A DNA stretch of 64,000 nucleotides, from contig CALESQ010000079.1 of NCBI GenBank assembly GCA_937907455.1, positions 1-64,000 of the forward strand, read 5' to 3'. The notes beneath the pieces were generated by a model. It was not told the DNA's origin. It saw only the letters and a list, made by a program, of their open reading frames with translations, and did no database searches. The first letter of the stretch is position 1, and every line of letters begins with the position of its first letter. This document shows positions 18,826 through 26,435 of the stretch, piece after piece. The stretch is from an uncultured Caldilineales bacterium (GTDB lineage Bacteria > Chloroflexota > Anaerolineae > JAAEKA01). The position numbers and the translations under genes are program-made.

Positions 18826-21039
18826 TCAGATACGATAGGGCAGCTCCACCGCCATGGTGGTGCCCCAAAGGGTATGGCTGGACTCGATAAATACACGACC
18901 GCCCTGAGATTCGATCAGGCTGCGGGCAATGAACAACCCCAGACCGCTTCCATCTTCTCTGGTGGTATAGTCCATCTCAAAAATTCGTTCCCACAAGCGC
19001 TGATGAATGCCCGGGCCGTCATCCTGCACATATAAGCGCAGGATGTTTTTTCCTTCATGTTTGGTTTGTAGCATTTGAATTTCAACCCGGCCGCCACGCT
19101 CCGGTCTCGTTAACGCGATTTGCTGGATGGCATTTTGTACTACATTCACCAACACCTGTTGCAGGTAGGTAATCATCGCCCGCGTGAAATAAAGTTTGGG
19201 AGCTGGGCGGAGAATTAATTCAACTTTGTTTTCTTTGGCCGTTTCGCTCAGCAGGCTCACCACTTCATGGGCAACTTCGTCCAGACGAATTAATTCTTCC
19301 ACCCCTGAGCGTGTTATTTTGCCGAAAGAGTGCATCGTATGGGCCATGCTTTGTGTTTGTTGCGTCAGCTTTTGCAGTTCTTCTTTTGTCCGTGCTGTTT
19401 CCCTGATAACTTCCTCAGGAGAAGTAAGGGCACATTGCTCTACCCGCTTGCAGCCCTCTTCGAGATCCCGCAAGATAAGATTGAGTGGGCTAATACGTCC
19501 GCTGATTTCATGAATCACGGTGCGGCTCAACTGCCCCAGCAAAGCAACCCGTTGTAAATCCGCCGTTTGTTTAATCAATTGCTGGCGTTCCAGCCAGGAA
19601 GCAATGCGCGCCGCGCTTCCTTCGGCGCTGGCGATCAGCCCATTGGGGATGAAAGCGAGCGGGTGACTGAAAAACAGGAACAATGCGTAGCGTTTGCGCA
19701 GATGAGCCGGCACCGGCACGCCGCAGCACGCGCTGAAATCAAGCAAAGGCAGCACGTGTCTTAAGCGTCCGGCGGTTTGCTGCTGAACATGGTTAGCAGT
19801 AAAAACAGTCTGCTCTTCAGCCACGTTGCGTATCGGACTGTAGATTAGCTCCGGCCACGCCGTGTTGCGCAAAGAAACAGGCCCTTTGTGTTCAAACACC
19901 TTGATCTGCGCCTGATCTGTATCCAGCTCAAAGAGCACTGCCTTGTCAGCTTGCGCAGCACTGATAGCACGCAGCAGCATAACAGCCAGTTCGCTTTGTT
20001 CAGCCTTGGGTACGGTAAATACAGATTGTTCTAATGTCATACGGGTAGGCGAACTGGAAGGTGCTAGTGATTGGTCGGGCTTTTCCAGCAACATTTCAGC
20101 TAAATGGTTAGGCAGTAAAGGCTTGATCAAGAGCGATACTCCCTCTTTGCGCAGGGGCGTTAGCTCCTTGTCACGGCGTTCTGCCCTTCCCCAATCGGTC
20201 ATCAACACGCAGCGCAGCTCAGGCCATTGGAATCTGATCTGCCGGGCTGCGGCAATGCCATCCATGCCGGGCAGGCCAATATCCATCAACACCAAATCCG
20301 CCGATTGTGCTTCAAGAAAGGCAAGAGCCTCCTCTGCCTTCTCAGCCACATAAACGACACGTTGACCGACATTACGTAGCCAGTTCGCCAGCGACAGACG
20401 TTGATCCTCCTCATCTTCTACCACTACGATAGATTTAGGAACGCTGCTCAAGAGCTGTTGAATAGCGGTATTGTTAAGTCGGCTGGGAGACAATCCCTGT
20501 ACTGCACTCTTTGTCACAGTTTCAGGGTAGTGCCCGGCGCTATTCCATCGGTATTTTTCCAGTTGGCGCATGCTCAAAGCAACCCGTCTGCGCTTGCGGT
20601 CAACCGCGTCTATCGTTACTTTGACCAGATCACCGGGCCAGAAAACATCACCTATTGCCTCTTGTTTCCAATCGGGAAGATGAGAGATATGAACCAACCC
20701 AGAAAAGTCCTTTTCGAGCTTAACAAATACCCCATACGGCATGATGCCATCAACAACGCCACTAACTAAAGCGCCTACTGGAAAGCCATCAGCAGTGACA
20801 TTCCACAAATAAGCTTCAGCCAGCCAAATTTCCTCACTGTGTTGGCCCACAGCTTCGATTGGCTGTACAACGATTTCCAGCGAGTCTCCAGGCTTGTAAC
20901 GAGGAATTCTGGGGAACTTTGCCAGGATTTCAGGATTTGTGTCCCGCACCAACCCCTGCCGCCCATCCGGCAGCGCGACAATCAACCCGGCAGGGGTTGC
21001 GCGCACAACACGGGCATGGAGGGGCTGCGAGTAAAGCAT
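18826..21039 (-). CDS. S1-domain RNA-binding hybrid histidine kinase (S1-S1-REC-GAF-HK)
   Basis: 737 residues. Two OB/S1 modules open the protein. Residues 1-78 are divergent; 86-160 are classical (GALVSGVVDGIMPYGVFVKL, FSGLVHISHL, GDLVKVTIDAVDRKRRRVALS). A receiver domain follows (about 203-325, acidic patch ED, phospho-D253, K306), then a GAF-like region (about 345-480), the phospho-acceptor helix with H510 (VIHEISGRISPLN), and a HATPase (N box VVQNAIQQI, DDGPGI, GSGLGLFIAR). S1 domains normally bind RNA and are very rarely joined to histidine kinases. It is the first gene of the operon. A -10 element lies at 21110-21115, giving a leader of about 64 nt. Confidence 0.9.
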   Translation of the reverse strand: MLYSQPLHARVVRATPAGLIVALPDGRQGLVRDTNPEILAKFPRIPRYKPGDSLEIVVQPIEAVGQHSEEIWLAEAYLWNVTADGFPVGALVSGVVDGIMPYGVFVKLEKDFSGLVHISHLPDWKQEAIGDVFWPGDLVKVTIDAVDRKRRRVALSMRQLEKYRWNSAGHYPETVTKSAVQGLSPSRLNNTAIQQLLSSVPKSIVVVEDEEDQRLSLANWLRNVGQRVVYVAEKAEEALAFLEAQSADLVLMDIGLPGMDGIAAARQIRFQWPELRCVLMTDWGRAERRDKELTPLRKEGVSLLIKPLLPNHLAEMLLEKPDQSLAPSSSPTRMTLEQSVFTVPKAEQSELAVMLLRAISAAQADKAVLFELDTDQAQIKVFEHKGPVSLRNTAWPELIYSPIRNVAEEQTVFTANHVQQQTAGRLRHVLPLLDFSACCGVPVPAHLRKRYALFLFFSHPLAFIPNGLIASAEGSAARIASWLERQQLIKQTADLQRVALLGQLSRTVIHEISGRISPLNLILRDLEEGCKRVEQCALTSPEEVIRETARTKEELQKLTQQTQSMAHTMHSFGKITRSGVEELIRLDEVAHEVVSLLSETAKENKVELILRPAPKLYFTRAMITYLQQVLVNVVQNAIQQIALTRPERGGRVEIQMLQTKHEGKNILRLYVQDDGPGIHQRLWERIFEMDYTTREDGSGLGLFIARSLIESQGGRVFIESSHTLWGTTMAVELPYRI

Positions 21040-21109
21040 GGTCGGCAGCTTTCGTGAACAGAAAACAGCATACAGACGAGGACGATAACGCGGGGAAAGT
21101 TCACTCGCT

Positions 21110-21115
21110 ATTATA
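21110..21115 (-). promoter_or_regulatory. Extended -10 of the signalling operon
   Basis: On the minus strand TGTTATAAT provides a perfect extended -10. No convincing -35 is visible, which suits an activator-dependent promoter. The predicted start is near 21103. Confidence 0.6.
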
Positions 21116-21160
21116 ACACAGCCACACTGCCCTGCTGCTATCAGATTTCTGGCAAAATCC

Positions 21161-21260
21161 TGACAAAGCTGTCAAAGATTTCTGACATGCGCCTTTTGTC
21201 AGAAATTGCAGCCAGTTGTCAGCCGCCAGACAGCCTGGTGTCAGGTAGGAATTCCTGACC
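21161..21260. promoter_or_regulatory. Array of four TGTCA inverted repeats (candidate operators)
   Basis: Four successive pairs occur: TGACA 21161-21165 / TGTCA 21170-21174; TTTCTGACA 21179-21187 / TGTCAGAAA 21197-21205 (perfect); TGTCAG 21217-21222 / GACAG 21229-21233; TGTCAGG 21239-21245 / CCTGAC 21254-21259. They fill the divergent gap between the signalling operon and the small membrane protein gene. Confidence 0.6.
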
Positions 21261-21262
21261 TG

Positions 21263-21278
21263 TGATAACATGATAACA
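21263..21278 (+). repeat. Tandem TGATAACA pair
   Basis: Two head-to-tail copies of TGATAACA directly follow the TGTCA array. They may contribute a -10-like GATAAC element or a regulator site for the gene at 21343. Confidence 0.5.
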
Positions 21279-21342
21279 GAACGGAACCAAACAACACCCT
21301 CCGTTTTCACCACTGAATTCCCGAACGAAAGGAGTTGTCACC

Positions 21343-21567
21343 ATGGAAATCGCACTCGTGTTGCTGTTCATCATCGGTCTGATGGGTGTCTACATTCTTT
21401 ACCTGACCGTGCGCCTGAGCCTGTCGAGCCGCACCACGATGGTAGTGATGGCCCCAACTCCTGCTGGCGAGCAAGGTAACGGCTGCGGCGTGGCCGTGTT
21501 CCTGATCCTGACCATCATTGCAGCCATCATCCTCACCCTGGTCTTTGGACCGATCTTTCTCGGATAA
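21343..21567 (+). CDS. Small two-helix membrane protein
   Basis: 74 residues with AAGGAG seven to eight bases upstream of ATG 21343. One transmembrane helix spans about 3-25 (VLLFIIGLMGVYILYLTV) and a second about 50-72 (VAVFLILTIIAAIILTLVFG), joined by a short loop containing GEQGNGCG. No family was recognised. It is divergent from the signalling operon across the TGTCA array, so it could share its regulation. The TraR/DksA-type gene follows 53 bp later. Confidence 0.75.
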   Translation: MEIALVLLFIIGLMGVYILYLTVRLSLSSRTTMVVMAPTPAGEQGNGCGVAVFLILTIIAAIILTLVFGPIFLG

Positions 21568-21620
21568 ACTACCCCCACTCTATAATCACTCCGCAACCCC
21601 ATTTGCAAAGGAGTATCCCC

Positions 21621-21983
21621 ATGAACACCCTCACCGCCAAACTCTACGAGAAGAAACTGTTGGAAGAAAAAGCTTGGTGCACTGACATGATCGAACACCT
21701 GGCTGACCATGCCACCATGGACCCCCAGAACAACTACGCCGTAACAATGGCTCGGCACAAGCTGGTCAAGATCGAACGGGCTTTACGCCGGGTTGCTGCC
21801 GGCACCTATGATCAGTGCGACCAATGCGGCGACAAGATCGAGGCGGAGCGCCTTGAAATCCTGCTTGACAGCGAACACCATAGCTGCGCCCGTTGCGCCA
21901 CTGCCATTCGTCCCACCAACAAGCGAATGCCGGTGCGCCAACCAGCCTACGGCTACGGCCAGATGGCCCTGGCGCAGGCATAG
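21621..21983 (+). CDS. DksA/TraR-type C4 zinc-finger protein
   Basis: 120 residues from ATG 21621, with AAAGGAG upstream. An N-terminal helical pair (about 5-58) is followed by the DksA/TraR C4 zinc finger: C66-x2-C69 and C89-x2-C92, within GTYDQCDQCGDKIEAERL and HSCARC. Family knowledge: DksA-type proteins enter the RNA polymerase secondary channel and modulate initiation, often with ppGpp. The acidic DxxDA tip of true DksA is not evident between the helices, so it may be a TraR/YocK-like regulator. A low-copy stress role is an inference. Confidence 0.87.
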   Translation: MNTLTAKLYEKKLLEEKAWCTDMIEHLADHATMDPQNNYAVTMARHKLVKIERALRRVAAGTYDQCDQCGDKIEAERLEILLDSEHHSCARCATAIRPTNKRMPVRQPAYGYGQMALAQA

Positions 21984-22035
21984 CGCTAAACCCTCACCCT
22001 ACACGCGTTTCTGTTGAGGCACAGGAGGCAAGCCC

Positions 22036-22359
22036 ATGAACGTTCCCAACCTGCGCAACTCTGACACCGCCGGACTAGCCGCCATTCGTCGCTGGCAGCC
22101 ATGCGCCATAATCGCTGCTGATATGGCTGCAACCACCGGCGACTCGGTCCAGCCAATCTATTTTAACATCAGTTATGGCCTTGCTGCCCAAGCCCATTAC
22201 CCCTGGGCAGCCCGGATGTGGGAACTGAAAACTCCTCCCAAGCGTCCGGCAATTGACAAAATCGTACTCTCTGCAGAGGCTCTCACCTGCCTGCAGGATG
22301 TGCTAGATCTGCTAGAGGCAACGCTCATCCCATCAACCGACTATGTACTTATACAATAA
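22036..22359 (+). CDS. Hypothetical protein, 107 residues
   Basis: Starts at ATG 22036, nine bases after CAGGAGG. No known domain was recognised. It has an N-terminal Ala-rich part with PCAIIAADMAATTGD, a middle rich in aromatic residues (YFNISYGLAAQAHYPWAARMWEL), and a C-terminal helix (CLQDVLDLLEATL). The codon usage and ribosome site look real. A strong terminator follows at 22378-22410, so it is the last gene of the 21343-22359 group. Confidence 0.65.
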   Translation: MNVPNLRNSDTAGLAAIRRWQPCAIIAADMAATTGDSVQPIYFNISYGLAAQAHYPWAARMWELKTPPKRPAIDKIVLSAEALTCLQDVLDLLEATLIPSTDYVLIQ

Positions 22360-22377
22360 GTATGACCAACCGCACTG

Positions 22378-22410
22378 AACGCTGTTCTGGCCAACCAGAG
22401 CAGCGTTTTT
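22378..22410 (+). terminator. Rho-independent terminator
   Basis: AACGCTGTTCTGG and CCAGAGCAGCGTT form a 13-bp stem with one G-U pair around a 4-nt loop, followed by a T tract. Confidence 0.93.
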
Positions 22411-22470
22411 GATTCTCATCTCCGAACTCTACACACACGCTCTGCGCGGCGTTCACCGCGTCCCTGTGAT

Positions 22471-22499
22471 TTGACAAGTTGCCCTACTGTAAATAGAAT
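22471..22499 (+). promoter_or_regulatory. Consensus sigma70 promoter of the 86-residue ORF
   Basis: Perfect TTGACA (22471-22476), 17-bp spacer, TAGAAT (22494-22499). The start is predicted near 22506, about 31 nt before ATG 22537. Confidence 0.8.
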
Positions 22500-22519
22500 T
22501 AGAACATATTTTCTAATTC
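22496..22519. promoter_or_regulatory. Palindromic operator overlapping the -10 (LexA-box-like)
   Basis: GAATTAGAA (22496-22504) and TTCTAATTC (22511-22519) form a perfect 9-bp inverted repeat with a 6-bp spacer CATATT. It covers the -10 and predicted start, a classical repressor position. The core GAACATATTTTC is one base away from the Gram-positive LexA core GAACATATGTTC. Confidence 0.65.
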
Positions 22520-22536
22520 CCGAGAAACAATCAACC

Positions 22537-22797
22537 ATGGGTCAACTCGTCTGGCATCGGCACGACATCGAGAATATCCTGCGCGGCGTGGAGCTGGCAG
22601 GCCTGCAAACCGCGGGTCAGATGAATGACGCAGAGCTGGCCGGCTATCGCCGCGGCTTCCTGGCCGCGTTGGCGGCCACGGCTACCAGCTTCGGCATTGA
22701 GGTGAGACCCTTGCCTCTCGCCGCCCCCGCAGAAAGCCAACTCCCCCCCCTTACCCCCGCGCATCACCGCTATCCAAACCGAACGGGAGAGCGCTAA
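22537..22797 (+). CDS. Hypothetical protein, 86 residues, tightly regulated promoter
   Basis: ATG 22537 was chosen because it fits the promoter; the longer frame from 22471 begins inside the -35. The N-terminal half is helical and conserved-looking (WHRHDIENILRGVELAG, ELAGYRRGFLAAL), and the C-terminal 25 residues are Pro-rich and probably disordered. No family was recognised. The operator palindrome on its -10 suggests a strongly repressed, inducible gene, possibly DNA-damage-induced. It ends convergently, overlapping the SPFH gene by 4 bp. Confidence 0.65.
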   Translation: MGQLVWHRHDIENILRGVELAGLQTAGQMNDAELAGYRRGFLAALAATATSFGIEVRPLPLAAPAESQLPPLTPAHHRYPNRTGER

Positions 22798-24188
22798 CTT
22801 AGCGAATCAGGGCCTGCACCGCGGTTGCCCATGTTCCTCAGCAATTCCATCATCAGCAAACGCGTTACCATGTCCATTTCCTGACCGGTGGCGCTGGTGG
22901 CGGTATTACCGCTGCGCTGAATCTGCTCAATCATACTGAGCATCAGCAGATCGTTAGGGCTGGTATGGTAACTTCGCGCTTCACGCATAGCATCTGACAT
23001 TTTTTTTAGCGCTTCGCCGCGACCTTCAGCGACGTGAAAATCTATATCGCGCTGCAAATCAGCCTGCTCCCAGGCGAATTTTTGATCTTTATCAGCTACC
23101 CAGCGTTGCATAAGTCGCTGCGCGGCCAGGTCGGGGATGGTCACCGCGCCGATGCCGGTAATTGTCACTGTTACGCCCAAAAATTCATCGGTTACTTTGT
23201 TCACCAAATTACCCAGCTTCTTCTTGAATTCCGTTCGTCCTTCGCCATTCAACTTCAGAAACGTTTCCAGATCATAATCGGCAATGGCGTTGCGCGCTTC
23301 GCGTTCGGTAATGGCACGTACCGCGGTCCCCCAACTATTACCAGATGGCGACCAAACCTTGTTTGTGAGAAACATGTCCAGGTTCTTTTTCAGCTCCTGC
23401 GCAGAAATTCCCTTAAACTGTGGGGGGTTCACCTTGTGAAACACCGCCAGATTTAACTCTTCAATCACCAGAGGATCGCTGGTAGAGGCATTTCTCACCA
23501 CCACGGCTTCTCCTCTGCCAAAGAGCGGCACCACCATACAGATGCGCTCCATAGCTCCTAGCCAATGACTGCCTTCTTCTATAAAACGGGCGATACGGCC
23601 ACTTCGCTCGACAATCACCACATGATCGCGCTGCACTTCGATGGCTCCCGGCCCGGTGAGCACGGGATACGGAGGCGGAGCGGCCCGCAGCGTGACGATC
23701 TCGCCGTTGCGTATCTCCCATTCCGCCGGCACCCAGCCCAGGGCGCGCCGTAAGCCCAGCGTAAATGCATCGAACTTGCTCACACCCATCACTTGCGAGT
23801 CCGGCAGCAGGCGCAACAGCCTCACCGGCCCCAGCAGCAACGCGAACAACACCAGGGTGCCACCCATGCCCAGCAGCAAACCCCAGAAGTTTTGCAGCAG
23901 CGCTGTACCTGCAAAGACATGGATAAAGCGCGCCGCCGTGCCTTCGCTGAATACCTCATGCACACGGCCAAGTCCCCAGCGAAACAGCCAGGCAAGGGCC
24001 AATGCCTGCATAACAAACAGCCCACCATAGATGGCCGGGCGCTCTCGCCCCGGCGACCCGCGCAATAAAAGGAACATACACACGGCCAATGCCGCCGGCA
24101 CCAGGAAAATAATCCAGGGCCAGCCCAACTGAAGCGACCAAAAACCAGTAGCCACCATCACAAGGAGGATTAACAACGAACGCACCAT
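22794..24188 (-). CDS. Membrane-anchored SPFH/Band 7 domain protein
   Basis: 464 residues from ATG 24188, with GGAGGTG upstream. The N-terminal 150 residues hold about four transmembrane helices (LLILLVMVATGFWSLQLGW, IIFLVPAALAVCMFLLL, GGLFVMQALALAWLF, NFWGLLLGMGGTLVLFALLL). An SPFH domain follows (about 170-385: GPGAIEVQRDHVVIVERSGR, ITEREARNAIADYDLE, VTDEFLGVTVTITGIGAVTIP), then a helical tail with MLSMIEQIQ. SPFH proteins scaffold membrane microdomains and proteases. The polytopic N-terminus is unlike the single-helix flotillin at 57820-59316. Confidence 0.85.
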   Translation of the reverse strand: MVRSLLILLVMVATGFWSLQLGWPWIIFLVPAALAVCMFLLLRGSPGRERPAIYGGLFVMQALALAWLFRWGLGRVHEVFSEGTAARFIHVFAGTALLQNFWGLLLGMGGTLVLFALLLGPVRLLRLLPDSQVMGVSKFDAFTLGLRRALGWVPAEWEIRNGEIVTLRAAPPPYPVLTGPGAIEVQRDHVVIVERSGRIARFIEEGSHWLGAMERICMVVPLFGRGEAVVVRNASTSDPLVIEELNLAVFHKVNPPQFKGISAQELKKNLDMFLTNKVWSPSGNSWGTAVRAITEREARNAIADYDLETFLKLNGEGRTEFKKKLGNLVNKVTDEFLGVTVTITGIGAVTIPDLAAQRLMQRWVADKDQKFAWEQADLQRDIDFHVAEGRGEALKKMSDAMREARSYHTSPNDLLMLSMIEQIQRSGNTATSATGQEMDMVTRLLMMELLRNMGNRGAGPDSLS

Positions 24189-24392
24189 GACGCACCTCCA
24201 CTTGCCACCACCAAAAACCAAACCCGAAAGACGACAGCCACACAGTGCAAAATTTAGCAGCGTTGCACAGTCGCCGGCCCACTCCGAGCTTCCAACTCCA
24301 CTGTCTGGGCAATTTCTGCCGCAAGGGCAAAAACCCCCAAGTTAACAAGAAACAAAGCGTCACTATTGTCACACAAACAGATAACAAAAACC

Positions 24393-24406
24393 ATGATTTA
24401 AATCAT
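24393..24406. promoter_or_regulatory. FNR/Crp-type palindrome upstream of the GT4 gene
   Basis: ATGATTTAAATCAT is a perfect 14-bp palindrome matching the FNR-type pattern TGAT-N4-ATCA. Its centre is about 50 bp upstream of the predicted transcription start. Confidence 0.5.
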
Positions 24407-24413
24407 ATTAGCC

Positions 24414-24443
24414 TTGCCAAAATCAGGGCGGCCATGTTAGAAT
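24414..24443 (+). promoter_or_regulatory. Extended -10 promoter of the GT4 gene
   Basis: TTGCCA (24414-24419), 18-bp spacer, TGT-TAGAAT (-10 at 24438-24443). The start is predicted near 24450, only about 11 nt before ATG 24461. This rules out the in-frame ATG at 24434. Confidence 0.65.
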
Positions 24444-24460
24444 CGCAATACAGGTCCCTC

Positions 24461-25660
24461 ATGCCCACCCTTCCCCCCATCCTCTTCTTCACCCCAGACC
24501 CTCCGAATGCGATCTGGCAGGACAAGCCGCAGATCGCGCGGCGGCTGGCGCGGCTGGCTCCGCTGCTGCTGGTGCCGGAGGAGCCGACGCTGCACGGCCA
24601 AACGCCAGGACACGACCAGCTGCGCGCCGCCCTGAGCCGCCAGCCCGACGGCCTCTGGTGGCTGCGCTGGTCGCCGCTGATGCCGCTCACCCCCGCGCCG
24701 CTGCTCGGCTCGTTCAGCGCGACCCTGCGCCTTCGCCGCCTACAACGCGCCCTGCAACGGGTGATCAATGACTTTGCCACAAAGGCACCCACCACCGCCC
24801 GGGCCTCGCAGCGCGACCCCATCCTCTGGTTCTTCCGCCCGGGTCAGCAGCATTGGATCGAACCGCTGCGCCCGCGCCTGGTGATCTACCATGTGGTGGA
24901 TGAGTACAGCGCCTACCCTGGCTTAACGCCTGCACAGGTGCAACGCCAGCGCGAGCTGGACGCGCAGCTCACCAAACGCGCCGATCTGGTGTTCTGCACC
25001 GCGCAAAGTCTGGTGGAGGCGCGCCGCCCCCTCAACCAACACACGTATTACCTGCCCAACGCCGTAGATTTTGCCGCCTTTGCCTCGCCCATCACCAGCG
25101 CGCCCGCATCGCCTGAGGCCGCAGCTTCCCAATCCCCCACCCTCGCCGTAGTGGGCGGCATCAATGCCAAGGTAGATCTGGCCCTGCTGGCCGAACTGGC
25201 CGCGCGCCGTCCGCACTGGCTGATCAAGCTGGCAGGGCCGGTGAATGCCAGTGCCGATGCCGCTGCGCTGGCGCGGCTGCGCAGCTTGCCCAACGTCGTT
25301 TTTGCAGGCACAGCCCCGCCGCACGAAGTGCCGGCCCTGCTGAGCCGCTGTGATGTAGGGCTGATCCCTTATCGCCTCACCGAGCAAACGCGGCACGTCA
25401 ACCCGCTGAAGGTGTACGAGTATCTGGCTGCTGGCCGCGCGGTGGTAGCCACGCCGCTGCCTGAGCTACACCAGTTCCAGCCGTTGGTGCGTCTGGCTGC
25501 TGATGCTGATAGCTTTGTGGCCGCGGTGGAAGCCGCGCTGGCCGAGGCGCACGCCCCGCAGGCCATTGCCGCGCGGCGCGCTGTAGCCGCGACCAACACC
25601 TGGGATCACCGCGTCGCACGCATGACCGAGCTGATTGAGCAACGCCTGGCCGTCGCGTAA
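24461..25660 (+). CDS. GT4-type glycosyltransferase
   Basis: 399 residues from ATG 24461. The GT-B fold is indicated by an N-terminal LPPILFFTPDPPNAIWQDKPQIARRLA region, the mid-protein YHVVDEYSAYPG, and the C-terminal donor domain (TLAVVGGINAKVDLALL, LAGPVN, LPNVVFAGTAPPHEVPALLSRCDVGLIPYR, NPLKVYEYLAAGRAVVATPLPEL). The last two are the GT4 nucleotide-sugar motifs. No membrane helix. It probably transfers a sugar in cell-surface polysaccharide or glycolipid synthesis. It stands alone, with no other polysaccharide genes adjacent. The 5' leader is almost absent. Confidence 0.88.
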   Translation: MPTLPPILFFTPDPPNAIWQDKPQIARRLARLAPLLLVPEEPTLHGQTPGHDQLRAALSRQPDGLWWLRWSPLMPLTPAPLLGSFSATLRLRRLQRALQRVINDFATKAPTTARASQRDPILWFFRPGQQHWIEPLRPRLVIYHVVDEYSAYPGLTPAQVQRQRELDAQLTKRADLVFCTAQSLVEARRPLNQHTYYLPNAVDFAAFASPITSAPASPEAAASQSPTLAVVGGINAKVDLALLAELAARRPHWLIKLAGPVNASADAAALARLRSLPNVVFAGTAPPHEVPALLSRCDVGLIPYRLTEQTRHVNPLKVYEYLAAGRAVVATPLPELHQFQPLVRLAADADSFVAAVEAALAEAHAPQAIAARRAVAATNTWDHRVARMTELIEQRLAVA

Positions 25661-25826
25661 CCTGCCTGGCCCGGCGTGCATCTTAGGGCAGTGAATAGCA
25701 GGTAGTAAGCAGTAACCAGTTCAGAGCCGCAGGCTTCGAGCGTGTGACCTGAAAGGTTTCGATACAGCCGCAGACGGTCACCTCAACCGGCGGAAGCAAG
25801 AACCCGCTTACCCGCCTTCAGCGTAC

Positions 25827-25879
25827 CAATTCCCAATTCTCCATTACTCACTTCTCAATTCTCACTTCCCAATTCTCAA
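25827..25879. repeat. Short-phrase repeat block before the rhodanese gene
   Basis: Variations of CAATTCTC and ACTTCCCAATTCTC recur without exact tandem order and run straight into the AAGGAG of the next gene. The rest of the gap (25661-25826) shows nothing recognisable. Confidence 0.7.
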
Positions 25880-25895
25880 GGAGTTTGATCACCCT

Positions 25896-26336
25896 ATGAA
25901 ACGTCGTTTTAGCCTCATCATGGTAGTGCTGATGCTGACACTTGCCGCGTTGAGCGCCTGCGGCGGCGCGGCTGCCCCGGTCGCGGCCCCTGCCACCGGC
26001 GACACTGCCGCAGCCGCGTCCCTTAATCTGCCCGAGCTGATTGATGTGAAGACAGCCAACAGCCTGCGCGGCAACCCCAATGTCTTTTTTGTTGATGTGC
26101 GCGAGCCAGACGAATACGCTGCCGGCCACATCGCCGAAGCGCAACTGATTCCCCTGGGCCAGTTGGCCTCGCGCCTGAATGAATTGCCCAAGGACAAAAC
26201 TATTGTGGCGGTGTGCCGCAGCGATAACCGCAGCGGGCAGGCTACCCAATACCTGCTGCAACAGGGCTTCAATGTCCACAACATGGATGGCGGCATGAAC
26301 GCCTGGCAAGCCGCTGGGTTTGAGATTGTACGCTAG
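25896..26336 (+). CDS. Rhodanese-domain lipoprotein
   Basis: 146 residues. A lipoprotein signal peptide ends at lipobox LSAC (C22), followed by an Ala/Pro-rich linker. A rhodanese domain (about 45-145) has DVREPDEYAAGHI, the active-site loop C107-RSDNRS and GGMNAWQAAGFE. Family knowledge: such proteins transfer sulfane sulfur or bind persulfide. A location outside the membrane is inferred from the lipobox. It is monocistronic, with AAGGAG upstream and a perfect terminator downstream. Confidence 0.9.
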   Translation: MKRRFSLIMVVLMLTLAALSACGGAAAPVAAPATGDTAAAASLNLPELIDVKTANSLRGNPNVFFVDVREPDEYAAGHIAEAQLIPLGQLASRLNELPKDKTIVAVCRSDNRSGQATQYLLQQGFNVHNMDGGMNAWQAAGFEIVR

Positions 26337-26366
26337 CAGCGACACAAGAGCCGCAAAAGCCGCTCT

Positions 26367-26408
26367 AAATAAAAAGCCGGAAACGACTACGTTTCCGGCT
26401 TTTTATTT
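26367..26408. terminator. Bidirectional Rho-independent terminator
   Basis: A perfect 19-bp stem with a 4-nt loop. A-run and T-run flanks allow termination in both directions. It serves the rhodanese gene (+) and the LEA-like gene (-). Confidence 0.95.
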
Positions 26409-26435
26409 AGCACAACGATGAAGTTCAGACGCTGC

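Noticed and set aside
18810..18896. Upstream start of the multi-GAF kinase at 18896
   Set aside because: It would overlap the end of the S1-kinase gene and adds residues unrelated to the receiver domain, which begins MRILIVDDDE at 18809.
24434..24460. Alternative start ATG 24434 for the GT4 gene
   Set aside because: It lies within the extended -10 promoter element, so it would not be transcribed.
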